Source: Brevibacterium sp. 239c (GTDB lineage Bacteria; Actinomycetota; Actinomycetes; Actinomycetales; Brevibacteriaceae). From it: a DNA stretch of 64,000 bases. The translations under genes and the position numbers were made by a program. The notes under the pieces were generated by a model. It made no database searches. It was not told the origin of the DNA and saw nothing but the letters and a program-made list of their open reading frames with translations. This document shows positions 53,579-63,900 of this stretch, piece after piece. The stretch's first letter is position 1, and each line of letters opens with the position of its first letter. The stretch covers positions 1 through 64,000 of the forward strand of contig NZ_FXZH01000008.1 in assembly GCF_900169365.1 (NCBI RefSeq). The letters run 5' to 3'.

Positions 53579-54766
53579 CTACCGCTCCACCACGAGGTCG
53601 CTCAGTGGTGTCGAACAGCAGGGGAGGAATTTGCCGGCCGCGATCTCCTTGGGGCGGATGCCCCCGGCGTGGTTCATCTCGACCTCGCCGCTGACCAAAA
53701 CGGACTTGCATGTGCCGCACATGCCTTCTTCACATGAGGAGGGGAAGACCATGCCTGCTTCGACGGCCGCGTCGAGGACCGTGGTCTCAGGGTCGCAGTC
53801 GACGTGCTTGCCGCTGGTTGTGAAGTCGATGCCGAACTTCGCGGCCACCGAAGCGCCGCAGGCGAGCGCCGAGGCACCCTCCGCCTCGGCGACCTGTCCC
53901 TTCCGTGCCAGCCGGTCGGCCGGGGTCGTCGCGAAGACGAAGGACTCTTCATGCACTCGGGAACCGAGGACACCGAGCTCGTGCAGCATGATTCGGACCG
54001 CGGCCATGTAATCGGCGGGACCGCAGACGAAGGTCTCGCGATCGGCCAACTCGGGGACCACCTCGGCGAGGGTCTCCCGGGTGATGCGGCCACGGCGGCC
54101 AGCCCACACCTCGGCGACTCCCGCCTCGGATGCGGAACCTCCTGCCTCGGATGCGCAGTCCCGGGAGCACATGGTCACCACGTTCACGCCTGGAACCTCA
54201 GCCAGCTGCTCGAGCTCGGGGCGGAAGATGATGTCGGCCGGAGTGGCCGCATTGTGGATGAGGACGATGTCGGTCGCAGTTCCCGCCGGTCGGGCCAGCA
54301 GGGATCTCACCATCGACATGATCGGGGAGATGCCCGAGCCGCCGGAGACGAACAGGTGCTTCGCAGCCGGGTGGAAGCTGGTGCTGAACAGACCGTAGGG
54401 CCCATCGACGTGGACGCGGTCGCCGACGCTCAAGACATCGTGGAGATAGGTCGAGACCGCGCCGCCGTCCACGCGTTTGACGGTCAGGGTGAACGTGTTC
54501 GTTCCGAACGGCGCCGAGGCGATCGAGTAGCAGCGCTCACGCTCGAGCTCGGGGATACGCACCGTCACGTACTGCCCGGGCTCGAAGTCGATCCTGGCCA
54601 TCCAGGGAGCGAAGAGTTCGAAGCTCTTCACGTTGTGCGTGACCTCGGTGATGGCCACGCATTCGACCATCCCCGTCAGTTCCGCGTCGACGTCGGGGAC
54701 AGCGGCGCCAAGGCCGGGAGCTGTCGCATCAAATCCGGCGTGCAGCGTCTCCTGGTCGATGGTCAT
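53579..54766 (-). CDS. Ferredoxin reductase of a Rieske oxygenase (FNR + 2Fe-2S)
   Basis: 395 residues from an ATG that overlaps the oxygenase stop as TGATG. FAD domain with GQYVTVRIPELERERCYSIAS, NAD domain with HLFVSGGSGISPIMSMVRSLL and ETFVCGPADYMAAVRIML, and a C-terminal plant-type 2Fe-2S domain with CEEGMCGTCKSVLVSGEVEM and a final cysteine in KFLPCCSTPLSDL. It passes electrons from NADH to the Rieske oxygenase. An insertion (about 220-235) contains a duplicated SEAG. Confidence 0.93.
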   Translation of the reverse strand: MTIDQETLHAGFDATAPGLGAAVPDVDAELTGMVECVAITEVTHNVKSFELFAPWMARIDFEPGQYVTVRIPELERERCYSIASAPFGTNTFTLTVKRVDGGAVSTYLHDVLSVGDRVHVDGPYGLFSTSFHPAAKHLFVSGGSGISPIMSMVRSLLARPAGTATDIVLIHNAATPADIIFRPELEQLAEVPGVNVVTMCSRDCASEAGGSASEAGVAEVWAGRRGRITRETLAEVVPELADRETFVCGPADYMAAVRIMLHELGVLGSRVHEESFVFATTPADRLARKGQVAEAEGASALACGASVAAKFGIDFTTSGKHVDCDPETTVLDAAVEAGMVFPSSCEEGMCGTCKSVLVSGEVEMNHAGGIRPKEIAAGKFLPCCSTPLSDLVVER

Positions 54767-56109
54767 CAGCCCTGCCCTCCTGTTCCGGTGCTCTGTGAGC
54801 TGTTGTGTGCTCGGTGAGCCTGCAGTCGTTCGATGTACCAAGTGCAGAACTCCTCGAGGTCACTCTCCGTGGGCGCATAGGGGCCGGGGACGTAGGCCGG
54901 GGATGAGATTCCTCGGTGGGCCTTCGCGCACAGGGCAGCGTCCTGCTCATTCGTCTTCACCCAGACGGTCGTGAGGTTCTCCACGTCGTAGTCGACGCCT
55001 TCGACGGCATCTTCGTGGACCAGCCAGGTCGAGCGCACTCGCGTAGTGTCGGGGCCCAGCGGGATGACGGAGAAGGTGACCGCGTGGTCGCCCATGAAGT
55101 GGAACCAAGCGTTGGGTTGGGTGTGCATCGACAGCCGTCCCAGTTCAGGGGTATCGAGTTCTCCCAGCAACTTCGCCGAGGCGGCCGCCCCGTCCATCGT
55201 GTAAGACTCTCCTTTCCCGTCGAGGGCGGCCCGTTCTATCCGGAAACCAGTAGGACGACCGCTGAGTTCTTCGATGAGCTGAGTGGGCAGATTGTTGCGT
55301 TCGCTGTTGGTCCGCAGCCGCTCTTCAGCATCGAGGTAGCGCTGATAGGCGGGCTTGAGTCGCTTCGGGACGGCTTCCGGCGCGTAGCCGTAGGTCGGGA
55401 AGAACGTGCATGTCAGCTCCGGGTGGCCGGCCTCGCAGTGATAGCACTCGCGGTTGTTCTCCATCACGAGCTTCCAATTGGCGTGCTCGATGAGGTCCAC
55501 CTGGGCGGCGACTTTTGTCTTGCCCAGGGCGTGCGGTTCGATGTAGGGCGCGATCCGGTCGGCCACCTCGGCGAAGTCCTCTGGAGGATTCTGCGCCAGG
55601 CAGATGAAGACGAGTCCGGAAACGACACGGACATTGACCGAGCGCAGGGAGAAACAGGTCCGGTCGAAGCCGGGAGCCTGGACGCCTGCGGACATGAGAT
55701 CGCCCTCGGGCGAGTAGGTCCACTGGTGGTAGCTGCAGACGATGTTGCCCACGGAGCCGTTGGTCTCGGACAGGAGGCGAGCGCCGCGGTGGCGACACAC
55801 GTTGTGATGGGCGCGAATCTCCTCGTCGTCATCGCGGATGATGATGACCGAATAGTCGCCGATGTCGAGAGTGACGAAATCGCCGGGCTCGGGCACCTCG
55901 GCCGCCGCCGCTGCGAAGATCCATGTCGCTGCGAACACTGCATCGATGTCCCTGCGATAGAACTCCTCGGAGATATAGAACGGGGCGTCCAGGCAATAGC
56001 CGGGCCGACGGCCGTCGATGAGCCGGTCTGGATCGTCTGTTCGGACTTCGTCTGTTCGGGAAGCATCTGTTCGGGGATCAACTTCGGGTGCCAAAGTCAT
56101 CGGTGTCAC
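54766..56109 (-). CDS. Rieske non-heme iron oxygenase, betaine demethylase-like (Stc2 family)
   Basis: 447 residues. The Rieske cluster ligands are in NVCRHRGARL and CSYHQWTYSPEG; the mononuclear iron site is in ENNRECYHCEAGHPEL. ECYHC and the overall plan fit the GbcA/Stc2 group that removes one methyl group from glycine betaine or proline betaine. The N-terminus has a 15-bp tandem duplication encoding RTD repeats (RTDASRTDEVRTDD). With the reductase next to it and the StcD-like gene it supports proline betaine catabolism. Its start region adjoins the divergent LysR gene. Confidence 0.9.
   Translation of the reverse strand: MTPMTLAPEVDPRTDASRTDEVRTDDPDRLIDGRRPGYCLDAPFYISEEFYRRDIDAVFAATWIFAAAAAEVPEPGDFVTLDIGDYSVIIIRDDDEEIRAHHNVCRHRGARLLSETNGSVGNIVCSYHQWTYSPEGDLMSAGVQAPGFDRTCFSLRSVNVRVVSGLVFICLAQNPPEDFAEVADRIAPYIEPHALGKTKVAAQVDLIEHANWKLVMENNRECYHCEAGHPELTCTFFPTYGYAPEAVPKRLKPAYQRYLDAEERLRTNSERNNLPTQLIEELSGRPTGFRIERAALDGKGESYTMDGAAASAKLLGELDTPELGRLSMHTQPNAWFHFMGDHAVTFSVIPLGPDTTRVRSTWLVHEDAVEGVDYDVENLTTVWVKTNEQDAALCAKAHRGISSPAYVPGPYAPTESDLEEFCTWYIERLQAHRAHNSSQSTGTGGQG
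56035..56079. repeat. 15-bp tandem repeat x3 inside the oxygenase start
   Basis: TCTGTTCGG recurs with 15-bp spacing three times, encoding in reverse the repeated Arg-Thr-Asp near the oxygenase N-terminus. In-frame length, so it only changes a flexible lead. Confidence 0.75.
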
Positions 56110-56212
56110 CGCCTCGCTGCGATTGCTGCTGTTGCTGCCTAAAGCCAGTGTCCGCCGGAAGACTCACGAATAAAAGCGAATCTTTTTCGACTTGATCGTG
56201 CAACAATATTGC

Positions 56213-57139
56213 ATGATCGATCAGCGTCTCCACGTGCTCCGAGTCCTTGCCGAGGTCGGCACTGTCACCGAGGCCGCGCACCGCCTCGGCTATACACCCT
56301 CTGCGGTGTCTCATCAGCTGCGATCACTGTCCAAGGACCTCGGTCTGACCATCCTCGAACAGCGTGGCAGGGGCCTCGCGCTCACCCGCGTGGGCCAGCT
56401 TCTGCTCGAGAGGACGCAGGAGCTCTTCACCCGGTGGGAGGAGATCCGGGGTGAACTCGCCGAGGCGGATGCGGGTGGCTCCCTGCGGCAGAGGCGTCTG
56501 CGACTGTGTGGCTTCTCGACCGCTGCGGCGACTCTGCTGCCGCCGACCGCCGAGAGGGTGAATGAGATGTTCCCCGATTCGCACGTGACCATCATCGAAG
56601 CCGAACCGGAGGAATGCTTCGAGCTCCTTGTCACTGAACAGGCCGATATCGCCGTGGTGGTGGCCACGGATCCGCTGCCGCCGCGCAGCGATGTCCGGTT
56701 TGAGCAGAATGCCCTTGTCAGCGATCGTCTCGATCTCCTCGTGCGCAGCGATCATCGCCTCGCGACTCGCTCTGCGGTGTCACTGAGTGAAGCCGCGGAG
56801 GAGAGCTGGATCCTCGACCGCCCGGGTTCGCCCTACTACCGATTGGTGCGAACGGCCTGCGCAGCAGCCGGGTTCTTCCCCGAGAACGCCCACCAATCAC
56901 GGGAATGGGAAACGGGTGCGGCCCTGGTTTCGGCCGGATTGGGCGTGGCCCTCATCCCCCGCCTGGCCAGACTGCCCGAGGGCTACGATGTGGCCCGCGT
57001 CCCGCTGCGCGGGGACCCCGTTCCCTCTCGGAAGATCCTCACTGGGGTGCGCAGCGGCTCCGCCGGACAGCCGATCATCACCGCCGCACTGAAGATCCTC
57101 CACGAGGTCGCCGCCTCGGTGGCTCAGCGCGGAGTGTGA
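56213..57139 (+). CDS. LysR family transcriptional regulator
   Basis: 308 residues from ATG 56213. Helix-turn-helix LHVLRVLAEVGTVTEAAHRLGYTPSAVSHQLRSLSKDLGLTILEQRGRGLALT and an effector domain. An upstream ATG at 56192 would add seven residues. It is divergent from the oxygenase gene (about 100 nt) and may regulate oxygenase and reductase, while the GntR protein regulates the demethylase side. Confidence 0.92.
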   Translation: MIDQRLHVLRVLAEVGTVTEAAHRLGYTPSAVSHQLRSLSKDLGLTILEQRGRGLALTRVGQLLLERTQELFTRWEEIRGELAEADAGGSLRQRRLRLCGFSTAAATLLPPTAERVNEMFPDSHVTIIEAEPEECFELLVTEQADIAVVVATDPLPPRSDVRFEQNALVSDRLDLLVRSDHRLATRSAVSLSEAAEESWILDRPGSPYYRLVRTACAAAGFFPENAHQSREWETGAALVSAGLGVALIPRLARLPEGYDVARVPLRGDPVPSRKILTGVRSGSAGQPIITAALKILHEVAASVAQRGV

Positions 57140-57423
57140 ACGGGTTGAGCTTCGCCTTGTTCGAGGTCTCACATCCGGGAAGGCCTCATCTCAGACGAGA
57201 GCTGACCAGCACCTGCCCCCACCTCTCACCGTCGGTACCTTGTGCTCCCCATCGTATCGGCACCTCGGCGCTCTTGGTCCGCCCTGCCGTGGCCGGACTG
57301 TAACGAACACGCCAGCCTTTTCGCATGCCGAAGAGCATTCACATGCTGACCAGGGGTGACATAAGGTCAGTTCCAAGACCGAGCCACTGTTCGCAGTCCC
57401 ACCCGCAAAGGAAGTGCACACCG

Positions 57424-58356
57424 ATGGACAACGTGAAGTCCCTGGACACCGAGACTGTTTTCGCCACGCTGACTCCCGCCGAGGCGGTTGCTTCCCTACG
57501 GGAGGCACTCGCGGGCGATTTCGATCCCAGCAATGACATCCCGCGCACGATCAGCGACATCTCTGCCGGGAACATGATATTCATGCCCTCCGAGATCGGG
57601 GGCTGGGTCGGCGTCAAGCTCGCCGGCGTCTCCGTCGGCAATCCCGAACGTGGCCTACCGCGGATCATGGCCCAATACCTCATGTATGACAGCACCACCC
57701 TCGAACTGCGGACCGTCATCGATGGTGCCGCTCTGACGACCCTGCGCACCCCGGCCGTGTCTCTGGCCGCGGTCGAACCCGCACTGAACAGGTTCACACA
57801 GCCGGTCAACGTCGTGATCTTCGGTGCCGGACCGCAGGGAACGGGGCATGCCGATACCATTGCCGATGTCCTCGACGTCGAGCTCGCCGATCTCACCTTC
57901 GTCGTCCGCTCCCCCGATCGTGTCACCGCCGATGTCCGTAACCGCGGCAAGGTGCTGCAAGCTCAGACCGCCGAGGTGGACGAAACGTTGCGTGTCGCCG
58001 ACATCATCGTCACCGCCACCACCGCCAGCGAACCCCTGTTCTCAGCGGATCTCGTCAAGCCCGGTGCCGTGGTCATGGCCTGTGGCTCCCACGATCCCCA
58101 CTCACGTGAGCTGCCAGCCGAGCTCTTCACCTCGGCGCTGGTGATCGTCGAAGACCTCAGCAACGCTCTCAGGGAGGGCGGCGACGTCGTCCTCGCGATC
58201 TCCGATGGAGCACTGGACGCGGATTCACTCGTGACCATGAAGCAGTTCAGCAATGGCGAGGTCAGCGCCGATGCTGACCAGACGGTCGTCTTCAAGGGTT
58301 CAGGCATGTCCTGGGAGGATCTGGCTGTGGCCACGAGGCTGGTCGGCAAAGCATGA
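57424..58356 (+). CDS. Ornithine cyclodeaminase/mu-crystallin family, probable delta1-pyrroline-2-carboxylate reductase
   Basis: 310 residues. AGNMIFMPSEIGGWVGVKLAGVSVGNPERGLPRIMAQYLMYD, DGAALTTLRTPAVSLAAVEP and the Rossmann motif VVIFGAGPQGTGHADTI (about 127-143) are family features. Members either cyclise ornithine or reduce cyclic imines such as delta1-pyrroline-2-carboxylate. In a proline-betaine island the reductase role is more plausible. AAAGGAAG lies before the ATG at 57424; the permease gene overlaps its stop by 4 nt. Confidence 0.85.
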   Translation: MDNVKSLDTETVFATLTPAEAVASLREALAGDFDPSNDIPRTISDISAGNMIFMPSEIGGWVGVKLAGVSVGNPERGLPRIMAQYLMYDSTTLELRTVIDGAALTTLRTPAVSLAAVEPALNRFTQPVNVVIFGAGPQGTGHADTIADVLDVELADLTFVVRSPDRVTADVRNRGKVLQAQTAEVDETLRVADIIVTATTASEPLFSADLVKPGAVVMACGSHDPHSRELPAELFTSALVIVEDLSNALREGGDVVLAISDGALDADSLVTMKQFSNGEVSADADQTVVFKGSGMSWEDLAVATRLVGKA

Positions 58357-59726
58357 GTCCTTCTGCCGAAGGAGCAGCAGGAGCCGAGGGAGCCGCGGGG
58401 AACGCAGGTGAGCTTCGCCGCAGCATCGGATTGACCGAGCTGGTGTTCATCGGCTTGGTGTTCATCGGCCCGGCGGCGGCTGTGGGCGTCTTCGGCACGC
58501 TCGACGCGAACTCGGGCGGGGCGGTCGCTCTCGTATATGTCGTGGCCACGATCGTCATGTCGTTCACCGCGGTCAGCTATATGCGGATGTCGCGGGAGAT
58601 CCCGCGGGCCGGGACGGTCTTCGCCTACGCTTCGACGGGAATCGGTCCACGTGCCGGGTTCACCGCCGGGTGGATGATCCTCCTCGACTATCTGTTCATC
58701 CCGTCCGTGGCGTACCTGTTCACCGGCATTGCTCTGAACTCGATCTTCCCGAGCATCCCGGTCTGGCTGTTCACCGGCATCGCCGTCATTCTCACCACCG
58801 GGCTCAACCTGGCGGGCGTGAAGATCGCCTCACGGGTGATCACGCTGGTCGTGGTCATCGAGGTGCTCGTGCTCGGACTGGTCCTCGTCCTCGGCATCAT
58901 CTTCCTCGCCGCCAACGGGCCCAGCAGAGATTGGCTGTCCCCGCTGACAGGCGTGGGCGCATTCTCACTCGCAGCGGTTCTGGCCGCGGTATCCGTGGCC
59001 GTTCTGTCCTACCTCGGCTTCGACTCCCTCGCGACCTTCGCCGAGGAGGCCAAAGGTGGGCCGAAGATCGTCGGACGCGCCACCCTCATATGCCTGGTTC
59101 TAGCGGGTGTCTTCTTCGTGGCGCAGACCTGGGTGGGCAGTCTGCTCTCACCGGTGTCTCCCGCTGAGCTGCAGGCCCACCCCGAGCTGGAGGGCGCTGC
59201 CTATTACGATGCCGTCGATGCCACCCTCGGGTCCTGGGTGCACTGGCTGTTGGCCTTGGCCAAGGCGGTCGGTGCCGCGTTCTCCGCCATGATCGGGCAG
59301 GCCGCCGGCTCACGCATTCTCATGGATATGGGCCGCAACGGCCAGGTGCCGAAGTTCCTCGGTCAGGTGTCCCCACGCACCGGTGTTCCGTGGAAGGGAA
59401 TCCTCGTCGCGGCTGCTGGCAACGTCATCGTCGCCGGCTGGGCCACGACCCGGGCAGACGGACTCGACCAACTCACGTCCATCGTCAATGTCGGCGCGCT
59501 GACCGCCTTCATCTTCGTGCAGACCTCGGTGGTCGGCTACTTCCTCGTCAAACGACAGGGCTCCGAGACGCCGAGCTGGTTCAAGCACGGTCTGATTCCG
59601 ATTGTCGGCGCGGCCCTGCTCGTGATCGTCCTCGTCAGTGCGAATCGCTTGGCACTGATCATCGGCGCGATCTGGTTGGCCCTCGGTCTCGTCGTGTATC
59701 TGGTACGCAACCGCAGACGGGTGTGA
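58353..59726 (+). CDS. APC superfamily amino acid permease
   Basis: 457 residues with 12 membrane helices. GLTELVFIGLVFIGPAAAVGVFG, YMRMSREIPRAGTVFAYASTGIGPRAGFTAGWMILLDY and YLGFDSLATFAEEAKGGPKIVGRATLICL are APC signatures. Translationally coupled to the cyclodeaminase-family gene. It should import a proline-like amino acid for the enzymes around it. Confidence 0.9.
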   Translation: MSPSAEGAAGAEGAAGNAGELRRSIGLTELVFIGLVFIGPAAAVGVFGTLDANSGGAVALVYVVATIVMSFTAVSYMRMSREIPRAGTVFAYASTGIGPRAGFTAGWMILLDYLFIPSVAYLFTGIALNSIFPSIPVWLFTGIAVILTTGLNLAGVKIASRVITLVVVIEVLVLGLVLVLGIIFLAANGPSRDWLSPLTGVGAFSLAAVLAAVSVAVLSYLGFDSLATFAEEAKGGPKIVGRATLICLVLAGVFFVAQTWVGSLLSPVSPAELQAHPELEGAAYYDAVDATLGSWVHWLLALAKAVGAAFSAMIGQAAGSRILMDMGRNGQVPKFLGQVSPRTGVPWKGILVAAAGNVIVAGWATTRADGLDQLTSIVNVGALTAFIFVQTSVVGYFLVKRQGSETPSWFKHGLIPIVGAALLVIVLVSANRLALIIGAIWLALGLVVYLVRNRRRV

Positions 59727-59762
59727 TTGCGGGGACCAGCTTCGACCGGGGGAGAGTCGCGT

Positions 59763-60803
59763 TCAGTCCTGGAGCCGGGTTGTGCCATCGATCCCACCTG
59801 AGGTGTTGAGCTGCTTGGCATAGCAGTAGTCGGCGCCCAGACCGTGTGAGGAGCACCAGGAAAGCGCTTCCTCTGGATCATCGTATCCGATTCCCACAAC
59901 GGTGACCCAGAAGTTGTCTTCTTTGAAGCTGGCGAAATCGCCAGACCAGACCAACTGCACGCGAGGGTATTCTTCCCGCAGCTCTTGGTGTTCGGCGAGG
60001 ATGTCCTTTTCCTTCCAGACCTTCCCTTCTGCCTCCAGATCCAGCCTCTTCGAGCTCAGCTGCGGCACCCATTTTCCGTTGAGGTCGGCCTTCACGCTGG
60101 GTCTGTCACCCTTGATCAGCTGATCAAGTGCTTTCGCAGGGTCGTTCGACAGTGACGGTGATTCCGAAGGCTCGGGGCTCTCTGAGGGGCTTTGACTCGA
60201 CGAGGCTTCATCGCCCGGGCTCTTCGTCGCCGATGAGGCGGGCGCCGCGACCGTGTCACCATCGGAGTCATTGCCGAATAGAGTAGCTGCGCCCCACCCG
60301 ATTCCGAGTGCGACGAACACGATGAGAACCACACCCATCGCGATAAGCCCCTTCCGACTGCGGGGCTTCTCTGCCGGTGCGGCGGCATAGGGTCCTTGGC
60401 CATATTGGGCGTTGGCGTTCTGCACCGGCGCCTGCTGGTGGTGTGGGTACTGCTGATATTGCTGGTACTGGCCCTGTGGGGCCTGCGGCGAAGCGGATTC
60501 ACTCTGCGGGCGCTTCGGCCTGGGGTACGGGTGCGCTGGAGGAGGGGGAGGCGTGGGAGTCGCAGCAGACCCATCGCCCCAACCAGCGTTGGAACGCTCT
60601 TCCGGTTGACCCCAACCGTTGTTCGACTGCTGCTCCGGCTGGCCCCAGCCGTTGTTGGCCTGTTGATTCCAGCCTGCATCCGACTGCTGATTCCAGGCTG
60701 TATTGGGCTGCTGCTGCGGAGAGTTCGCCCCAGGTCCTTGCTGACCGTTGCCGTTCCATGCATGGTCGCGGCCACTCCCGGATGGAGGCGGGTTCTCACT
60801 CAT
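59763..60803 (-). CDS. Membrane protein with Trp/Gln/Asn-repeat N-terminus and extracytoplasmic domain
   Basis: 346 residues. The first 150 are low complexity: five Gly/Ala-Trp units (TAWNQQ, AGWNQQ, NGWGQPEQQ, NGWGQPEER, AGWGDG), then PTPPPPPAHPYPRP and Gln/Tyr-rich sequence. One transmembrane helix follows (about 152-172, LIAMGVVLIVFVALGIGWGAA), then a Ser/Pro/Glu linker and a C-terminal domain of about 110 residues with LVWSGDFASFKEDNFWVTVV and two cysteines (CSSHGLGADYC). I do not recognise the C-terminal domain. It is divergent from the large protein at 60980. Confidence 0.8.
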   Translation of the reverse strand: MSENPPPSGSGRDHAWNGNGQQGPGANSPQQQPNTAWNQQSDAGWNQQANNGWGQPEQQSNNGWGQPEERSNAGWGDGSAATPTPPPPPAHPYPRPKRPQSESASPQAPQGQYQQYQQYPHHQQAPVQNANAQYGQGPYAAAPAEKPRSRKGLIAMGVVLIVFVALGIGWGAATLFGNDSDGDTVAAPASSATKSPGDEASSSQSPSESPEPSESPSLSNDPAKALDQLIKGDRPSVKADLNGKWVPQLSSKRLDLEAEGKVWKEKDILAEHQELREEYPRVQLVWSGDFASFKEDNFWVTVVGIGYDDPEEALSWCSSHGLGADYCYAKQLNTSGGIDGTTRLQD

Positions 60804-60979
60804 CAGCGGCTCTCGATCTTTCTTTGCGAAATAAGTCCGTTAAGACAACTTCGATGGTGCCACAATCCTAATATAGGATTGCCACTACAAAATGAATATA
60901 CAGTCGAACAATGACTTATATCCACCTATAGAACCACTCGCCTGCATCGCAGCAGGCCCACACGGATGAAGGACCTGAC

Positions 60980-63900
60980 ATGAGCGACTCATCTCACGAC
61001 GCCAAAGACAACGGAGCCGCGGACGAGTCGAGCAGCGCTGCCGCTGAGGAGCCGAAGAGCACAGAGACGTCTCCCGTCCCGAAAAAGCCTGAAGAATCCC
61101 CCTCCGCTGAGCCGGACTCAGATGCTTCATCTGCTGAATCGGAAACTGTTGCTGACTCTGAAGCTGCCACTGGCTCAGAAAATGACGATCCGGACTCCAC
61201 AGCTCGATTCGCACCTGGCTGGAACCAGGACAACCAACAGCAGTCTCACCTTTATGGCTCAGGACCGCAGAGCGGATCACCACGTCCAGAGTTGGGAACG
61301 CCCCACCCGAACCAGGGCTCTCCTGCTTCGGGACAGGGCACGCCATATCCTGCGTACGGCTCTCCCCATGGACAGCAGTATCCGGACCCGAGCTCGTACT
61401 ACTCTCAACCGGGCAGTCAGCCGAATGGGTATCCGGGAAGCCAACCCGGTGGATACTTCGGCAGCCACCCCAGTGGATACCCCGGCCGCCAACCGGGTGG
61501 ACACATGGGCAGTCAGCCCGACGGCCATCTCGGCGGTCAACCTCAGGGAGTTCCCTATCCTCAGCCGCCCCAGCAGCCTCAGTATCCTCAGCCTCAGATG
61601 TCTCCGTCTGCGGCGAAGTACCTGTCAGCATTCGGCCAGGGATCCACATGGCGCAGCGCTCTGATCCCGGCTGGGCTTGCGCTTCTGGTCGGAATCATCG
61701 TCTCGATCATCGTCGCGGCGCTGCTCACCTCGATGGGCGATTTCACGGATCTTGCTGAAGAGACAGGCTTCAACACCGACGGAATCAGCTATGCGCTGCC
61801 CTTCGTCCTGCTGGCAATGTCTCTATTCGGTTCGGGTGTGTTCCGCTTCAATGTGCAGGCTGGAGACATGGGCCAGGCAACCGGCAGCTTCTTCGCCTCC
61901 GGTGCGCCGTTGCTCATCACCATCATCGTCATCGGTGTGCTGTGGTGGTTCACGAAGCGCAGCGAGCTGAAATCACCGTCGCCCAACCGCGGCATCACCT
62001 GGATCCGCATCGGAATCACAACCTTGGCGATGGCCCTCGTTCTGCTTCTTCTCGAGGTGATTTTTGCGGCACGCTTCTCCATCACGGAAAGCGGCGGCGT
62101 GATCGATCTCGAGTTCTCCGCTGTGACCGTTCGTTCGTTCTTCCTGCCTCTGCTCGCCGTCCTCAGCACCAGCATCTGCGCGAGGATCGCCGGGCACTTC
62201 AAGGGCAGCGAGGCCATCGGTGCTCCCTTCCTGCGGTGGCTCGTCCCGCCTATTCTCGTGACGTGGACCCACCTCATCGTGACCACCCTTGCCCTGTCGG
62301 TCGTCGCGATCTTCATCATACCGCTGTCCTTCGACATGCCCTGGCAGACGATTCCTGCACTCTTCATCAATGTGGGTCTGATCCTCACCATGCTCGTCCA
62401 CCTCGGCGGAGTCAGTGCCACGTCACAGGGGGACATGATGGGATACGACTCTGGCGGATTCTCGGAGTCACTGACCATCTTCAGCCGCGAGGCGCCCGGG
62501 CAGCTGTGGATCGGGCTGCTTGCCGTCGTGGCCGCCATCCTCGCCGCAACATTGGTCGCCACCGTGACTCGTCGTCCCTATTGGACAGTCACTGGCGAGG
62601 ACAAACAACAATGGACCACTGCGTGGAAGATTCCGTTGGCCTTCTGCGCTATCTGGGGGCTGGTCTCGGTGCTGGCGGTTCCCCTCCGAATTCACTTTGA
62701 GGGGTCTGCCGAGGCTGCGTCGATGTTCGATAGTTTCGGCACCGCCCGTGCTGGTGTCAGCCCTCTGGCTTGGTCGTTCCTCATCTTTGCCGTCTGGGGT
62801 GCTGTGATCGAGGTTCTGTCGAGGACCCTCGGCCCGCGGCTTGTCCTGACCATTCCAACGGTCGCGAAATTCTTCGCTGGGCGGGCCGTCCACCCGCACT
62901 GGGGCCAGGCTCTGAGGATGAGCGAACCACGCCATCCCCTCATCCATCCTGACGCCGTCGCCGGTCGCGGAGCCGGAGTCGGCATGACGGCGGCTGGTGC
63001 CGGTGCTGCCGGCGCTGCTGCGGCATTTGGCAGCCAGCCCGGATCGTTTACCTCAGGCACCGGTCCAACCTCCGTTCCTGGTTCGGCCTTGACTACTGGT
63101 TCTGCCCCGACTCCTGGAGCAGATTCTTCGGGCTATTCAAACGTCCCGCAATCAGGCTCCCCTACCCCTACTCACGCTGGACCCGGGGCGTACCCATCTG
63201 CCGATGCCACCTACCCGATGTCTACTCCTCCGAGTGGGGCCTATTCCACAGCTGGCTCGCCCCCACCTCCCGGACCAGCACCAGCCAAGCCCTTCGACAA
63301 GAAGAAGGCCACTCTGGTCGGTGTGATCAGCGGCGCGGCGGTTCTCGCAATCGTCGCCGCACTCATCGTCGTCACGCAGATCAACGGGAACACTTTCAGC
63401 CCCGAGGCCGCCGTTGAGAAGTACTTCTCGGAACTCTCCGATGGAGATGCCGAAGGCGCGCTGAAGATGGCCGATGTCGACGTACCCACCGAGCAGCGGC
63501 AGCTGCTCACGAACGACGTTCTCGGTGCAGCGAAAGCCCTGCCGAAGGACGTCACCGTCGAAGATGCTGATGTCAATGGGAACTCGGCGACAGTGACCGC
63601 GACCTACGACGTCGGAGGCAGCAAGGGCACAACGAGCTTCTCACTGCACAAGGCGGGCAAGAAGGCACTGTTCTTCGACGACTGGAGGCTGCAGGTACCC
63701 GAGCTCTTCTACCTCTCCGTCGAGACTCCCGGCCTGGACAAGGTCAAGATCAACGGCATCGATATCGAAACCAATGAATCTGCCCTCTCACTTCCCGCAT
63801 TCCCGGGAATGTACACCATCGGGCTATCCGAAGAGACTGACCTGGTATCCGCAGACGAGATCGAGGCCCGCGCGTTCTTCGCTGAGGAAGGAGATATGGA

